Counted from the stretch's first letter, positions 36,014 through 44,146 are shown. The stretch: DNA of 50,427 nucleotides from Allobosea sp. Root483D1 (GCF_001429505.1 NZ_LMJW01000020.1:91429-141855); one strand, 5' to 3'. The notes: a model not told the origin generated them from the letters alone. Program-made: numbers and translations.

Positions 36014-36143
36014 GCGCCTTTCGATCATTTTCGCGAGGTGCTGCTGATCGCGCCATGCGGCTCATGCCGGATATGCGCTGTCGCACTGGTCCAGCGGCGC
36101 AAAGCCTGCATTGTGCGCGCAGCTACTCCAGCGGCGAACGCAC

Positions 36144-36692
36144 ATGCCCGAGACCATGGCCCAGCGGCCGACGCCGCTGCAGCTCTTCCTGATCTTCTCC
36201 CGCATCGGCCTGACCAGCTTCGGCGGCGGCCTCAGCGGCTGGATGCTCCGGGAGTTCGTGCAGCGGCGCAGGCTGCTGAGCGAGGAGGACTTCCTCAACG
36301 GGCTTTCGATCGCGCAGGCGTTGCCCGGCGTCAACGTGACCAACATGGCGATCTGGATCGGCTACAGGCTGGGCGGGCGGGGCGGCGCCATCGCCTCCTG
36401 GCTCGGCATGATCGTTCCGGCGGCGATCGTCATCGTCCTGATCGGCAGCGCCTTCGCCTCGATCTCCGGCTACGAACTCAGCCATGTCGCGCTCAACGGT
36501 GCGGCCGCCGCGGCGATCGGGCTCTCGCTGGCGATGGGGCTGACGGCGGCGCGGCGCGTACCGCGACGGATATTCCCGCTCGCGGTCATGATCGCGACCT
36601 TCATCGCCGTCACCGTGCTGCACTGGCCGCTGCTCTGGACCGTGCTGGGCATCGGCTCGCTCAGCGTCGCCGTCGCCTATCACCAGAGCTGA
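36144..36692 (+). CDS. Chromate transporter, N-terminal-type half (short ChrA)
   Basis: This 182-residue membrane protein carries the chromate-transporter motif (FSRIGLTSFGGGLSGWMLRE, then RLLSEEDFLNGLSIAQALPGVNVTNMAIWIGY). About five or six helices follow. It is one half of a short-chain CHR pair; the second half is encoded 9 bases downstream. Both halves are expected to assemble into one exporter of chromate (or sulfate-like anions). The ATG at 36144 is preferred over 36111. Confidence 0.88.
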   Translation: MPETMAQRPTPLQLFLIFSRIGLTSFGGGLSGWMLREFVQRRRLLSEEDFLNGLSIAQALPGVNVTNMAIWIGYRLGGRGGAIASWLGMIVPAAIVIVLIGSAFASISGYELSHVALNGAAAAAIGLSLAMGLTAARRVPRRIFPLAVMIATFIAVTVLHWPLLWTVLGIGSLSVAVAYHQS

Positions 36693-36701
36693 GAGGGCAT
36701 C

Positions 36702-37238
36702 GTGCCTGCCACACCCTTCAGCATCCTGCTCGTCTTCCTGCCGCTCTCGCTGGTCACGATCGGCGGCGGCCAGAGCGCGATCGCCGACATGCATCGCCAG
36801 ATCGTCGACGTGAACCACTGGCTGAGCGCCGCGCAATTCGTCGACGCCTTCGCCATCGCCCGGCTGGCGCCCGGGCCGGGCTCGTTGCTGGCGACACTGA
36901 TCGGCTGGCAGATCGCCGGGTTCTGGGGCGCAGTCGCCGCGACGGTCGGCATCTTCGGGCCGACCGCCGTGCTGATCTATGCCGTCACCAGCCTGTGGTC
37001 GCGCTATCAGGGCGCCCGCATTCTCACTGCGCTGGAGGTGGGGCTTCGGCCCGTCGCAGCCGGGATGATCCTGGCGGCCAGCTATGTCCTGATCCAGGCG
37101 CTCGACGGCGGCTGGTTCGCGCGCGGCCTCGCGCTGGTATCGACCGCCTTGTTGATGCTGACGCCGGTCAATCCGCTACTGCTGATCGCGGCCGGGGCAG
37201 GCTGCTTCGTCGGCCTGCATAGCCTGGCGTTGATATAG
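36702..37238 (+). CDS. Chromate transporter, C-terminal-type half (short ChrA)
   Basis: This 178-residue protein shows the same motif in its second-half form (VTIGGGQSAIADMHRQIVD and FVDAFAIARLAPGPGSLLATLIGWQ) and about six helices. It follows the first half by 9 bases, so the two are co-transcribed. Split pairs like this are a known alternative to full-length ChrA. Lying beside the sox locus, it could also handle sulfate, an inference only. Confidence 0.88.
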   Translation: MPATPFSILLVFLPLSLVTIGGGQSAIADMHRQIVDVNHWLSAAQFVDAFAIARLAPGPGSLLATLIGWQIAGFWGAVAATVGIFGPTAVLIYAVTSLWSRYQGARILTALEVGLRPVAAGMILAASYVLIQALDGGWFARGLALVSTALLMLTPVNPLLLIAAGAGCFVGLHSLALI

Positions 37239-37249
37239 GAAGGCTGGCT

Positions 37250-37768
37250 TTACACGCCGTTCCTGACGGCGCGGAACTGCGCGATGAAGGCCTGCGGATC
37301 GGGGAGCGAGGCCATGCGCGCGACCTCCCGCTCCTTCGGCGCCTTTGCTGCAAGCCCGCTGACGCTGGTTGGGAAGAACTGGATCGCCGGCGTGCCCTCG
37401 ATACCGTAGCGCGCCGCGAACGCCTTCTCGGTCAGCTTGCTCCCGTCGAAATCGGTGACCTCGCGCGCGCCGAGAATGTTGAGGTGAAGCACCGCGAAAT
37501 TGTCGCGGATATAGGCTTCGATCTTGGGGTCGGCGAGATGGACCTCGTGCATGCGCCGGCAGGCCGGGCAGTTGCGCAGGCCCCAGAGGATCGCGAAGCG
37601 CTTGCCGCCCTGGCTCGCCGTCGAGAGATCCTCGGTGAGGTCGAGGAAGCTCTCGAGATACCAGTCCTCCTGGTAGAGCCCGTCGTCGCCGAGGCGGGCC
37701 TTGGCCAGGGCCGGCGCCGCCGCCATCACCGCCAGGGTGCCCGCCAGCAGACCGCGTCGTGTGATCAT
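37250..37768 (-). CDS. soxW: Periplasmic thioredoxin-fold protein (SoxW-like)
   Basis: This 172-residue protein begins with a signal peptide (MITRRGLLAGTLAVMAAAPALA) followed by a thioredoxin domain with the active site CPAC (WGLRNCPACRRMHEV, about residue 68) and the cis-proline loop GIEGTPAIQFFP. SoxW proteins are thiol-disulfide partners of the sox system in other bacteria. It is divergent from soxS with 66 bases between, so both are likely under SoxR. The role in reducing Sox proteins is inferred from family and place. Confidence 0.75.
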   Translation of the reverse strand: MITRRGLLAGTLAVMAAAPALAKARLGDDGLYQEDWYLESFLDLTEDLSTASQGGKRFAILWGLRNCPACRRMHEVHLADPKIEAYIRDNFAVLHLNILGAREVTDFDGSKLTEKAFAARYGIEGTPAIQFFPTSVSGLAAKAPKEREVARMASLPDPQAFIAQFRAVRNGV

Positions 37769-37799
37769 GGCGTCGCCTCCGTACGGCCCGAACGGGCTC

Positions 37800-37830
37800 T
37801 GGTATATACATATGAATACGACTATGTTCC
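37800..37830. promoter_or_regulatory. A+T-rich intergenic site between soxW and soxS
   Basis: In an otherwise G+C-rich gap, TGGTATATACATATGAATACG includes the palindromes GTATATAC and CATATG. The word ATATGAA at 37810-37816 recurs reversed (TTCATAT) at 39798-39804, before the rhodanese gene. This is a plausible SoxR operator region; binding is not shown. Confidence 0.4.
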
Positions 37831-37834
37831 GGGG

Positions 37835-38239
37835 ATGATTGCAAGCGGGCGATATCGCGCAAGGCTGGCGGCAACGCTCACATTGTCGCTATTCCTGTCG
37901 CTGCCGGCCTTCGCGGCCGAGCTCGTGATGTACACCCGCAATGGCTGCCCCTTCTGCGTGCGCTTTGAGCGAGAGGTCGCACCGGTCTACTCCAAAACCT
38001 CGGAGGGCAAGGCCGCGCCGCTGCGTCGGATCGAGCTTCCGGCTGGCGGTGTCCGCGGCGGAGAGTTGCGCGAGCCCGTCATAGCCACGCCGACTTTCGT
38101 GCTGCTCGACGATGGCCGCGAGGTCGGCCGCATCACCGGCTATCTCAATGACGACATGTTCTGGGGTTTGCTCGGGCGGCTCGTTGCTGTCATTGAGACT
38201 CCAGACCAGATTCAACGATCAAGTGCGGAGAAACAATGA
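37835..38239 (+). CDS. soxS: SoxS-like periplasmic thioredoxin
   Basis: This 134-residue protein has a signal peptide (about residues 1-28, ending AFAAE) and a thioredoxin-like domain opening with the redox motif CPFC (YTRNGCPFCVRFEREVAPVY). SoxS keeps SoxY in a reduced, active state in model sox systems. The ATG at 37835 gives the signal peptide; a longer frame from 37484 is antisense to soxW. Its stop overlaps the soxR start (ATGA), matching the known soxS-soxR order. Confidence 0.85.
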   Translation: MIASGRYRARLAATLTLSLFLSLPAFAAELVMYTRNGCPFCVRFEREVAPVYSKTSEGKAAPLRRIELPAGGVRGGELREPVIATPTFVLLDDGREVGRITGYLNDDMFWGLLGRLVAVIETPDQIQRSSAEKQ

Positions 38240-38616
38240 CCGCGATCGTCTCGAAGGCGCTCGAAACCGAACTGCGCGATGGCGCCGAGTTCTCGCCCGA
38301 GCTCGACCAGCTGATGCGCAAGGCCCGCAAGGCCAGCGATTTCCTGAAAGCCCTCTCGCATGAGAACCGGCTGCTGCTGCTCTGCCTGCTGGCCGAGCGC
38401 GAGCGGACGGTGACCGAGCTCGAGAACCTGCTCTCGCTGCGCCAGCCCATGGTTTCGCAGCAGCTGGCGCGCCTGCGCCTCGACCAGCTCGTCACCACCC
38501 GCCGCGACGGCAAGGCGATCTATTACAGCCTCGCCAGCGACGATGTCCGGCGCGTCATCGCCGTGATCTACGACATCTTCTGCGGCCCGCCCGGGACCGA
38601 AGCCGGGAAGTCGTGA
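38236..38616 (+). CDS. soxR: SoxR, ArsR-family sulfide/persulfide-responsive repressor
   Basis: This 126-residue winged-helix protein (FLKALSHENRLLLLCLLAE; recognition helix LRQPMVSQQLARLR; wing TTRRDGKAIYYSL) has Cys at 50 and 116. The 66-residue spacing is the same as the C41/C107 pair of SqrR-type persulfide sensors, which form a polysulfide bridge and leave DNA. It should repress the sox genes until reduced sulfur appears. It is coupled to soxS by a 4-base overlap and followed by soxT. Confidence 0.92.
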   Translation: MTAIVSKALETELRDGAEFSPELDQLMRKARKASDFLKALSHENRLLLLCLLAERERTVTELENLLSLRQPMVSQQLARLRLDQLVTTRRDGKAIYYSLASDDVRRVIAVIYDIFCGPPGTEAGKS

Positions 38617-38644
38617 GCCGACCTCGCCCGCATCGGCGCTCGTC

Positions 38645-39718
38645 ATGATCGCGCTATCCGCCTGGGGCGCGACGCTCGCAGGCGTGGCGGTAGGCGCCGC
38701 CTGCGGCTTCACCGTTCGTCGCGCGCGGCTGTGCTCCTTCGGCGCAGTCGAGGATGCCTGGATGGGCGGCGACACCCGCCGGCTGCGGATTTTCGGTCTC
38801 GCGCTCGCGATCGCGCTGATCGGCACACAGAGCCTGATCGGGCTTGGCCTGCTCGACCCCGCGAATTCGACCTATGTCCAGCCGGCTCTGCCCTGGCTGT
38901 CGATCGTGGTCGGCAGCACATTGTTCGGGCTCGGCATGGCGCTGGTCGGCACCTGCGGCTTCGGCTCGCTCGTGCGGCTCGGCTCCGGCGATCTGCGCAG
39001 CCTGATCGTGATGATGATCTTCGGCGCGGTCGCCTATGCGACGCTGCGCGGCATGTTTGCCCCGATCCGGATCGAGTTGCTGGAGAAGGTCTACTGGCCG
39101 CTTCCCGGTGGTCTCAAGGGCGATCTCGCCAGCATCCTGACCTATCTCGGCGCCCCCGCGGCGCGCGTGCTGGTCACAGCCGCCGGCGCGTTCATCCTGA
39201 TCGCCATCGTCGCCCTCGATCCGCGGCTGCGGCGCTCGCCGCGACTGCTGCTCGCCGGCGCGGTGCTCGGCGTTGCCGTCGTCGCCGGCTGGTGGGTGAC
39301 AGGCGTCGCCGTCGATGCCTTCGAGACCGTGCCGCGAGCCCAGAGCCTGACCTTCGTCTCACCGGTCGGCCGGGCGCTCTATGCCGTGCTGAGCGTGCCC
39401 TCGGCCCTGCTCGAATTCGGGATAGGCACGCTCGCCGGCGTCACGCTCGGCTCGTTCCTGTCGGCGCTCTATGACCGTGAATTCCGCTGGGAGGCCTTCG
39501 ACGACGACCGCGAGATGCGCCGCCATCTGCTCGGCGCCGTGCTGATGGGCGGCGGCGGCGTTCTTGCCGGCGGCTGCACCATCGGGCAGGGCATCTCGGC
39601 CGGTTCGATGCTGGCCCTGTCCTGGCCGCTGGCGATCGCCGGCATGATGATCGGCGCACGGATCGGCATCGCCTTCCTGGTTGAAGGCTCGCTCAGAGGG
39701 CTCTGGCAGCGCGGCTGA
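38645..39718 (+). CDS. soxT: YeeE/YedE-family sulfur transport protein (SoxT)
   Basis: This 357-residue membrane protein has about nine helices and the two inverted repeats of the YeeE fold with their Cys residues: CGFTVRRARLCSFGAVED, GTCGFGSLVRLGSGD and GGCTIGQGISAGSMLALSWP. YeeE takes up thiosulfate through a line of Cys residues; SoxT members take up or sense sulfur for the sox system. It follows soxR by 28 bases in the soxS-R-T order known from other alphaproteobacteria. Confidence 0.88.
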   Translation: MIALSAWGATLAGVAVGAACGFTVRRARLCSFGAVEDAWMGGDTRRLRIFGLALAIALIGTQSLIGLGLLDPANSTYVQPALPWLSIVVGSTLFGLGMALVGTCGFGSLVRLGSGDLRSLIVMMIFGAVAYATLRGMFAPIRIELLEKVYWPLPGGLKGDLASILTYLGAPAARVLVTAAGAFILIAIVALDPRLRRSPRLLLAGAVLGVAVVAGWWVTGVAVDAFETVPRAQSLTFVSPVGRALYAVLSVPSALLEFGIGTLAGVTLGSFLSALYDREFRWEAFDDDREMRRHLLGAVLMGGGGVLAGGCTIGQGISAGSMLALSWPLAIAGMMIGARIGIAFLVEGSLRGLWQRG

Positions 39719-39774
39719 CAGGGCGCCTGCGACATCGCTTCCGCGATCGCGCCAGGTCATCTCAATTGACGTAT

Positions 39775-39812
39775 ATCATTTCTAATATATATTGAATTTC
39801 ATATTTGTTCAA
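39775..39812. promoter_or_regulatory. A+T-rich promoter/operator region before the rhodanese gene
   Basis: The stretch includes the perfect palindrome AATATATATT and the dyad TTGAA...TTCAA. It lies 40-80 bases upstream of the rhodanese start, and the word TTCATAT links it to the soxW-soxS gap. It is a likely promoter with a SoxR-type operator. Confidence 0.4.
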
Positions 39813-39854
39813 GAAGCCGGATACCGGCTGACGAAAATCCTCATGGAGATCGCC

Positions 39855-40466
39855 ATGAATCGCAGGACGATCCTGACAGTCGCAGCCGGGGCGGCCATCA
39901 GCGGCATCGCGGCCCGCGCCGAGGCGCAGCAGGCAGTCACTCCTCAAGCGACAGGCTCGCATGTCGGCATCGCCAAGGCCAAGCAGACGACGCTCGGCCT
40001 CTACATGACCCCGCGCGAGGCGGCTGATGCGATGGGGCGCGAAGGTGCAAAAACCCTGTTCGTCGATGTCCGCACCCGCGCCGAGATGATGTTCACCGGC
40101 TGGGCTCCGGCGATCGACGGCAATGTACCCTTCGTCGATGTCACCGAGTTCTGGGACTGGGACGACAAGGAAGGGCGCTACAGGCTCGATGCCAATCCGA
40201 CCTTCTCGCAGGATGTCGGCCGGCTGCTGACGGCGAAGGGCCTCGCCAAGAGCGACCGCGTCATCGTCATGTGCCGCTCCGGCGACCGCTCGGCGCGCGC
40301 GATCGACAAGCTCGCCGAAGCCGGCTTCACGCAGGTCTACAATCAGTATGAGGGCTTCGAGGGCGATCTCACTCCTGAAGGCCGGCGCAGCGTCAACGGC
40401 TGGCGCAATGCCGGGTTGCCCTGGACCTTCAAGCCCGACAAGGCGAAGTTCTACCTGCGCGGCTGA
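39855..40466 (+). CDS. Secreted rhodanese-like protein
   Basis: This 203-residue protein starts MNRRTILTVAAGAAISGIAARAEAQ, a signal peptide with Tat-like Arg pair, followed by one rhodanese domain (about 55-180). The active-site loop is CRSGDRS (VIVMCRSGDRSARAID), and DVRTRAEMMFTGW is the conserved CH2A region. It would transfer sulfane sulfur in the periplasm. GGAG lies 6 bases before ATG 39855, which is chosen over 39843. It stands between soxT and the soxXA group, so a sulfur-oxidation role is a firm inference; the acceptor is unknown. Confidence 0.85.
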   Translation: MNRRTILTVAAGAAISGIAARAEAQQAVTPQATGSHVGIAKAKQTTLGLYMTPREAADAMGREGAKTLFVDVRTRAEMMFTGWAPAIDGNVPFVDVTEFWDWDDKEGRYRLDANPTFSQDVGRLLTAKGLAKSDRVIVMCRSGDRSARAIDKLAEAGFTQVYNQYEGFEGDLTPEGRRSVNGWRNAGLPWTFKPDKAKFYLRG

Positions 40467-40476
40467 AGGATCAACG

Positions 40477-40599
40477 AGCCCTTATCCTGAGGAGCCATGT
40501 CGCAGGCATGGCGTCTCGAAGGATGCTCCAGGAGGCTCCGGAGACATCTGAAACATCCTTCGAGACGGCCGCTGACGCGGCCTCCTCAGGATGAGGGCT
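40477..40599. repeat. Large nested palindromic element
   Basis: The outer arms AGCCCTTATCCTGAGGAG (40477-40494) and CTCCTCAGGATGAGGGCT (40582-40599) pair with one mismatch. The inner arms CGTCTCGAAGGATG (40512-40525) and CATCCTTCGAGACG (40554-40567) pair perfectly. It sits between the convergent rhodanese and MBL genes. This is a familiar dispersed repeat type in Hyphomicrobiales and probably serves as a bidirectional transcript end. Confidence 0.85.
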
Positions 40600-40619
40600 G
40601 AGGTTCTGAAGCAGAATTC

Positions 40620-41510
40620 TCAGGATGCCGCGACAAAGCGGTAGGCCGTGCCCTGCCGCTCGACCCGCCCGACGGCGCCGGGCAGGTGATAGCCGATGAT
40701 CTGTGCCTTGTCCTGGCTGAGCCGATCGAGCAGCCGGCGCCGCGTTGTGACGGCAAGATCGGCATCGTGGTCGGACGCCGGCCGCCAGTCCGGTCGCGCG
40801 AACGAAATCAGCGGATGCGTCAGCGCATCGCCCAGCACCATGACCGGCCCACCGGCCGTCTTGAAAGCGAACGAGACATGGCCGAGCGTATGTCCCGGCG
40901 TTGGAACCGCCTCGATGCCGGGCAGCCATTCCCGGCCGAGCTCCAGCCGTTCCAGCTTGTCGCCCAGTTCCTTGGCGATGCGCTGTGCCCCGGCCGCGAA
41001 GGCATGCCGGTCTTCGGGCAGGCGCTGATAGACCTTCGGATCGGTCCAGAAGCCGATCTCGGGCGCAGCGACCAGCCAGCGTGCATTGGGAAAGAGCGGG
41101 CTGTCGAACTCGTCGAGCGCACCCCAGAAATGATCGGGATGGAGATGGGTGAACAGCACATGCGTCACCGCATCGGGCTCGATTCCGGCCGTCTTCAGGC
41201 TCTCCCCGAGCTTGCCCGAGCCCGCCAGGAAGTTCGCGCCCGAGCCGCAATCGAACAGGATCACGTCCTTGCCGCGCTTCAGGCAGGTGACGTTGAGCAC
41301 CGAGCGCGTCGGCCCGGCTTGCTTCGCCTCGGCGGCGAGTTCGGCCGGTGAGACATCACGCGCCAGCATCGACAACGGCAGCTCGAAGCTGCCGTCGCTG
41401 AGGACGGTCAGCGCCTCATCGCCGGCCCCGAGCGTCGCCACGACCTGGGCGAGCGCAGGGGAGGCGAGGGCGCAGGCACCGACAGTGACGAACAGGCGAC
41501 GCGTCAACAT
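40620..41510 (-). CDS. Secreted MBL-fold hydrolase (SoxH-like)
   Basis: This 296-residue protein has a signal peptide (LTRRLFVTVGACALASPALAQ) and the metallo-beta-lactamase motifs THLHPDH (about residue 113), TPGHTLGH (about 203) and GDALTHP. MBL proteins of this kind are often found in sox loci as SoxH; a glyoxalase-type or sulfur-transfer hydrolase role is suspected but not proven. The ATG at 41510 is chosen over a TTG at 41525; CGGAGCG precedes it. It follows soxX by 18 bases in the leftward soxA-soxX operon. Confidence 0.8.
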   Translation of the reverse strand: MLTRRLFVTVGACALASPALAQVVATLGAGDEALTVLSDGSFELPLSMLARDVSPAELAAEAKQAGPTRSVLNVTCLKRGKDVILFDCGSGANFLAGSGKLGESLKTAGIEPDAVTHVLFTHLHPDHFWGALDEFDSPLFPNARWLVAAPEIGFWTDPKVYQRLPEDRHAFAAGAQRIAKELGDKLERLELGREWLPGIEAVPTPGHTLGHVSFAFKTAGGPVMVLGDALTHPLISFARPDWRPASDHDADLAVTTRRRLLDRLSQDKAQIIGYHLPGAVGRVERQGTAYRFVAAS

Positions 41511-41528
41511 GGGGCGCTCCGACAAGGC

Positions 41529-42137
41529 CTACTTGTTCACCGGCGATTCCGGATCGAACAGATAGGCCATCACGTCCTTGATCTGCTGCTCGTCCAGGAC
41601 CTTGTTGACGCCGAAGCGCGGCATGTTCGAGCAGGGCACCACCGCCATCGAGTTGTAGATCTTGGTGTAGGCGTCCTTGATCGTCTCGGGGTCGTATTTG
41701 CGGTCCTTGCCATAGGCGGCGAGGCTCGGCCCGAGCGTGCCGTAGCTCACTTCCTTCGGGTCGAGCTGGTGGCAGGCGAAGCAGTTGCCGCCGGCGACCG
41801 TACCGGCCGGATCGGAGAACTGGCCGCCGCGGCCGTTATTGGCGACCTGATAGCCCTTCTTCCAATCGCCGAGGAATTTTCCGTCGGCGGGATAGACGAC
41901 GCGCGCCGATTCCCGCTTCAGCATCGCGTCGGACTCCGCCGAAGACGGATTGTTGCGGGTCGTGTTGCAGACCGCCAACGAGTCGTCCGGCTTGATCCTG
42001 GCCTGCCATTCGGCCGAGGCCTTGCCGAAGGTCGATTTCAGATAGGCGTCGATCACGGCCTGAGCCGGGCGTTCCTCGGCGGTAGCGGCCCCTGCGACGA
42101 CCAGCAGGGTCGCCAGGGGAATGAGTGTCCTGATCAT
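41529..42137 (-). CDS. soxX: SoxX, c-type cytochrome subunit of SoxXA
   Basis: This 202-residue protein has a signal peptide (residues 1-20) and one heme motif CFACH (GGNCFACHQLDPKEVSYGTLGPSL), with the likely distal Met in SNMPRFG and a C-terminal cytochrome fold ending VMAYLFDPESP. SoxX pairs with SoxA to oxidatively couple thiosulfate to SoxY. The N-terminal extension of about 85 residues before the cytochrome domain makes it longer than the minimal SoxX. The ATG at 42137 follows GAGGGGAAA. It is 11 bases after soxA. Confidence 0.92.
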   Translation of the reverse strand: MIRTLIPLATLLVVAGAATAEERPAQAVIDAYLKSTFGKASAEWQARIKPDDSLAVCNTTRNNPSSAESDAMLKRESARVVYPADGKFLGDWKKGYQVANNGRGGQFSDPAGTVAGGNCFACHQLDPKEVSYGTLGPSLAAYGKDRKYDPETIKDAYTKIYNSMAVVPCSNMPRFGVNKVLDEQQIKDVMAYLFDPESPVNK

Positions 42138-42148
42138 CACGTTTCCCC

Positions 42149-42982
42149 TCAGCGCTTGATCGACGGAACTTTGATCTCGCCGCCTTCGGCCTGCTTCTGC
42201 AGGAAGACGGTGAGCGCGGTCAGGGCCTCCGAGCCGTATTCCGGCACCGGCCAGCGCTGCTGGCGATAGCAGTCCCAGAGCCGGTGCTGCATCGTCCTGA
42301 GCGCGCTCTGCGAGACGCGGTAGGTCGGCCAGGAGCCCATCGTCTCCTGCGCGGTCTTGCCCTTGACCGAAAGATTGGGCAGGCCCTGCAGGCGGATGCG
42401 CTTGCCCTCCTCGGCATGGCAGGTGGCGCAGGAGAAATCGTTGACGCCGCCGCGCGTGTAGAACAGGGCTTCGCCGACCGCCGCCATCTCCTTTTCCTTG
42501 GGATGAGCGAGCTGCGGCTGGATCTTCATCTCGCTCGACTTGTTGGCGATGAAGGCAACGAGGTCCTCCATGTCCGAGGCCCGGGCCGGACCCGAGAAGC
42601 GCCGCAGGACGACCTCCTTGGTGTCGAGCCCCTGCAACTTGTCCATGCACCAGAGCAGTCGCTGCTCAGTGTCCATCACCTTGTCTGCGTCGGCGAAATA
42701 GCGCGGTAGCTTGGCGAAGGCGCCCTCGAGCTTGCCCGCCCCCTCGCCGAGGTCGCAGCCCTCCAGCGAGACGTTCTTGGTGCCGCGCTTCTCCGCCCAG
42801 AGCACCTCGCCGCGGTCGACCGCGAGGAAGCCCGGATTCGAGAATGGGTCCGAGAGCATCTGGCGATAGCGCTCGATCTCCTTCTCGCTGTCGTCCTGCG
42901 GCGGCGATTGCGCGGTCAACGGTCCCGCGACCAATGTCATGACAGCCGCCAAAGCGGCCGCTCCGATGATCGGAAGCTTCAT
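42149..42982 (-). CDS. soxA: SoxA, mono-heme type
   Basis: This 277-residue protein has a signal peptide (1-24). Only one heme motif is present, CATCH at 185-189. The N-terminal domain has lone Cys at 76 and 112 where di-heme SoxA proteins carry a second heme, consistent with the disulfide-bearing mono-heme class. C238 in [11 protein letters not shown] is the conserved Cys that becomes the persulfide heme ligand and active site. SoxXA forms the SoxY-S-thiosulfonate adduct. It is the first gene of the leftward operon soxA-soxX-MBL and is divergent from soxY. Confidence 0.93.
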   Translation of the reverse strand: MKLPIIGAAALAAVMTLVAGPLTAQSPPQDDSEKEIERYRQMLSDPFSNPGFLAVDRGEVLWAEKRGTKNVSLEGCDLGEGAGKLEGAFAKLPRYFADADKVMDTEQRLLWCMDKLQGLDTKEVVLRRFSGPARASDMEDLVAFIANKSSEMKIQPQLAHPKEKEMAAVGEALFYTRGGVNDFSCATCHAEEGKRIRLQGLPNLSVKGKTAQETMGSWPTYRVSQSALRTMQHRLWDCYRQQRWPVPEYGSEALTALTVFLQKQAEGGEIKVPSIKR

Positions 42983-43153
42983 CCCTCGCCCTTTCGTTTC
43001 CTCCGGGACCGCTTATCCTGCGATCTCGTCGACGGCCCTCTCGGGGGCTTTACATTCACAAAAAACAATATCACGATACGTGCAAATGATTGGCGTCCCG
43101 CTGTCGCGCCGTCAAGAGTTAAAACAAGACGAATGTGAAGGAGGAGCCCTCGT

Positions 43154-43618
43154 ATGCTGACCCCCCTGTCGACGCTGTCGCGCCGTGATGCGGTGAAGGC
43201 CGCCGCTTGGGCCCTCGCCGCCGCTGCGATCGCGCCGAAGCTCGCTTTTGCCGACGAGAAGGCCGTCGCCGCCGAGATCAAGAAGCTCTACGGCGACAAG
43301 CCGATGACCTCCGGCAAGATCAAGCTCGACGTTCCCGAGATCGCCGAAAACGGCCTGGTCGTTCCGATCAATATCGAGATCGAGAGCCCGATGACGGACG
43401 CCGATTACGTCAAGGCGGTGCACGTCTTCGCCGAGGGCAACCCCCTGCCCGGCGTCGTCAGCTACCAGTTCACCCCGGCCTGCGGAAAGGCCTCGGCCGC
43501 GACGCGCATGCGGCTCGCGCAGACGCAGGACATCATCTGCGTCGCCGAGATGTCGAACGGCACGCTGCACACGGCCAAGGCCAACATCAAGGTCACGATC
43601 GGCGGCTGCGGCGGCTGA
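43154..43618 (+). CDS. soxY: SoxY, sulfur-carrier protein
   Basis: This 154-residue protein has a twin-arginine signal (LSRRDAVKAAAWALAAAAI) and the invariant swinging-arm C-terminus GGCGG, whose Cys carries the sulfur intermediates. The mature body shows the SoxY segment MRLAQTQDIICVAEMSNGTL. It is exported folded with SoxZ. GAAGGAGGA precedes the ATG. It is divergent from soxA with a 171-base promoter region and heads soxYZBCD. Confidence 0.95.
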   Translation: MLTPLSTLSRRDAVKAAAWALAAAAIAPKLAFADEKAVAAEIKKLYGDKPMTSGKIKLDVPEIAENGLVVPINIEIESPMTDADYVKAVHVFAEGNPLPGVVSYQFTPACGKASAATRMRLAQTQDIICVAEMSNGTLHTAKANIKVTIGGCGG

Positions 43619-43661
43619 CACCCCGCATCGTCATCGAACAGAACAAGGCGAGGAAATCCCC

Positions 43662-43991
43662 ATGACCACCAAGCCCACGCCCCGCGTGCGTGTTCCGGCC
43701 AAGGCCACTGCCGGCGAGATGATCGAGATCAAGACGCTGATCTCGCACGAGATGGAATCCGGCCAGCGCAAGGACGCCAAGGGCGAGACCATCCCGCGCC
43801 AGATCATCAACAAGTTCTCGGCGAGCTTCAACGGCAAGCCGGTCTTCGCGGCCGATTGGTTCCCGGCGATCTCGGCCAATCCCTACCAGTCCTTCTTCTT
43901 CAAGGCGACGGAATCGGGCGAGTTCACCTTCACCTGGAAGGACGACAACGGCTCCGAATATGTCTCGAAGAACAAGCTGACGGTCGGCTGA
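43662..43991 (+). CDS. soxZ: SoxZ, SoxY partner
   Basis: This 109-residue immunoglobulin-like protein matches the family in full (PRVRVPAKATAGEMIEIKTLISHEMESG and FKATESGEFTFTWKDDNGSEY). It has no signal peptide of its own; it is exported as a complex with Tat-targeted SoxY. It starts 43 bases after soxY and has a good ribosome-binding site. A REP-like palindrome follows it before soxB. Confidence 0.95.
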   Translation: MTTKPTPRVRVPAKATAGEMIEIKTLISHEMESGQRKDAKGETIPRQIINKFSASFNGKPVFAADWFPAISANPYQSFFFKATESGEFTFTWKDDNGSEYVSKNKLTVG

Positions 43992-43998
43992 GCCCTCT

Positions 43999-44086
43999 CG
44001 TCATTGCGAGCGTAAGCGAAGCAATCCAGTCTCGTAGAGCTCTACCGCTCCTGGATTGCTTCGTCGCTTCGCTCCTCGCAATGACG
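43999..44086. repeat. REP-like palindrome, second copy of the 16.5-kb family
   Basis: CGTCATTGCGAG...GAAGCAATCCAG pairs with CTGGATTGCTTCG...CTCGCAATGACG. It shares both arm ends and the CGTAGAGC central word with the element at 16455-16560 but lacks the tandem duplication. It splits the sox operon between soxZ and soxB, so it may reduce expression of soxB onward or stabilise soxYZ mRNA. Confidence 0.85.
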
Positions 44087-44146
44087 GCCAAAGCTCCACT
44101 TGAAGAGCCCCTGGATCGCGATGTGCGCGCATCCAAAGGATGAGTC

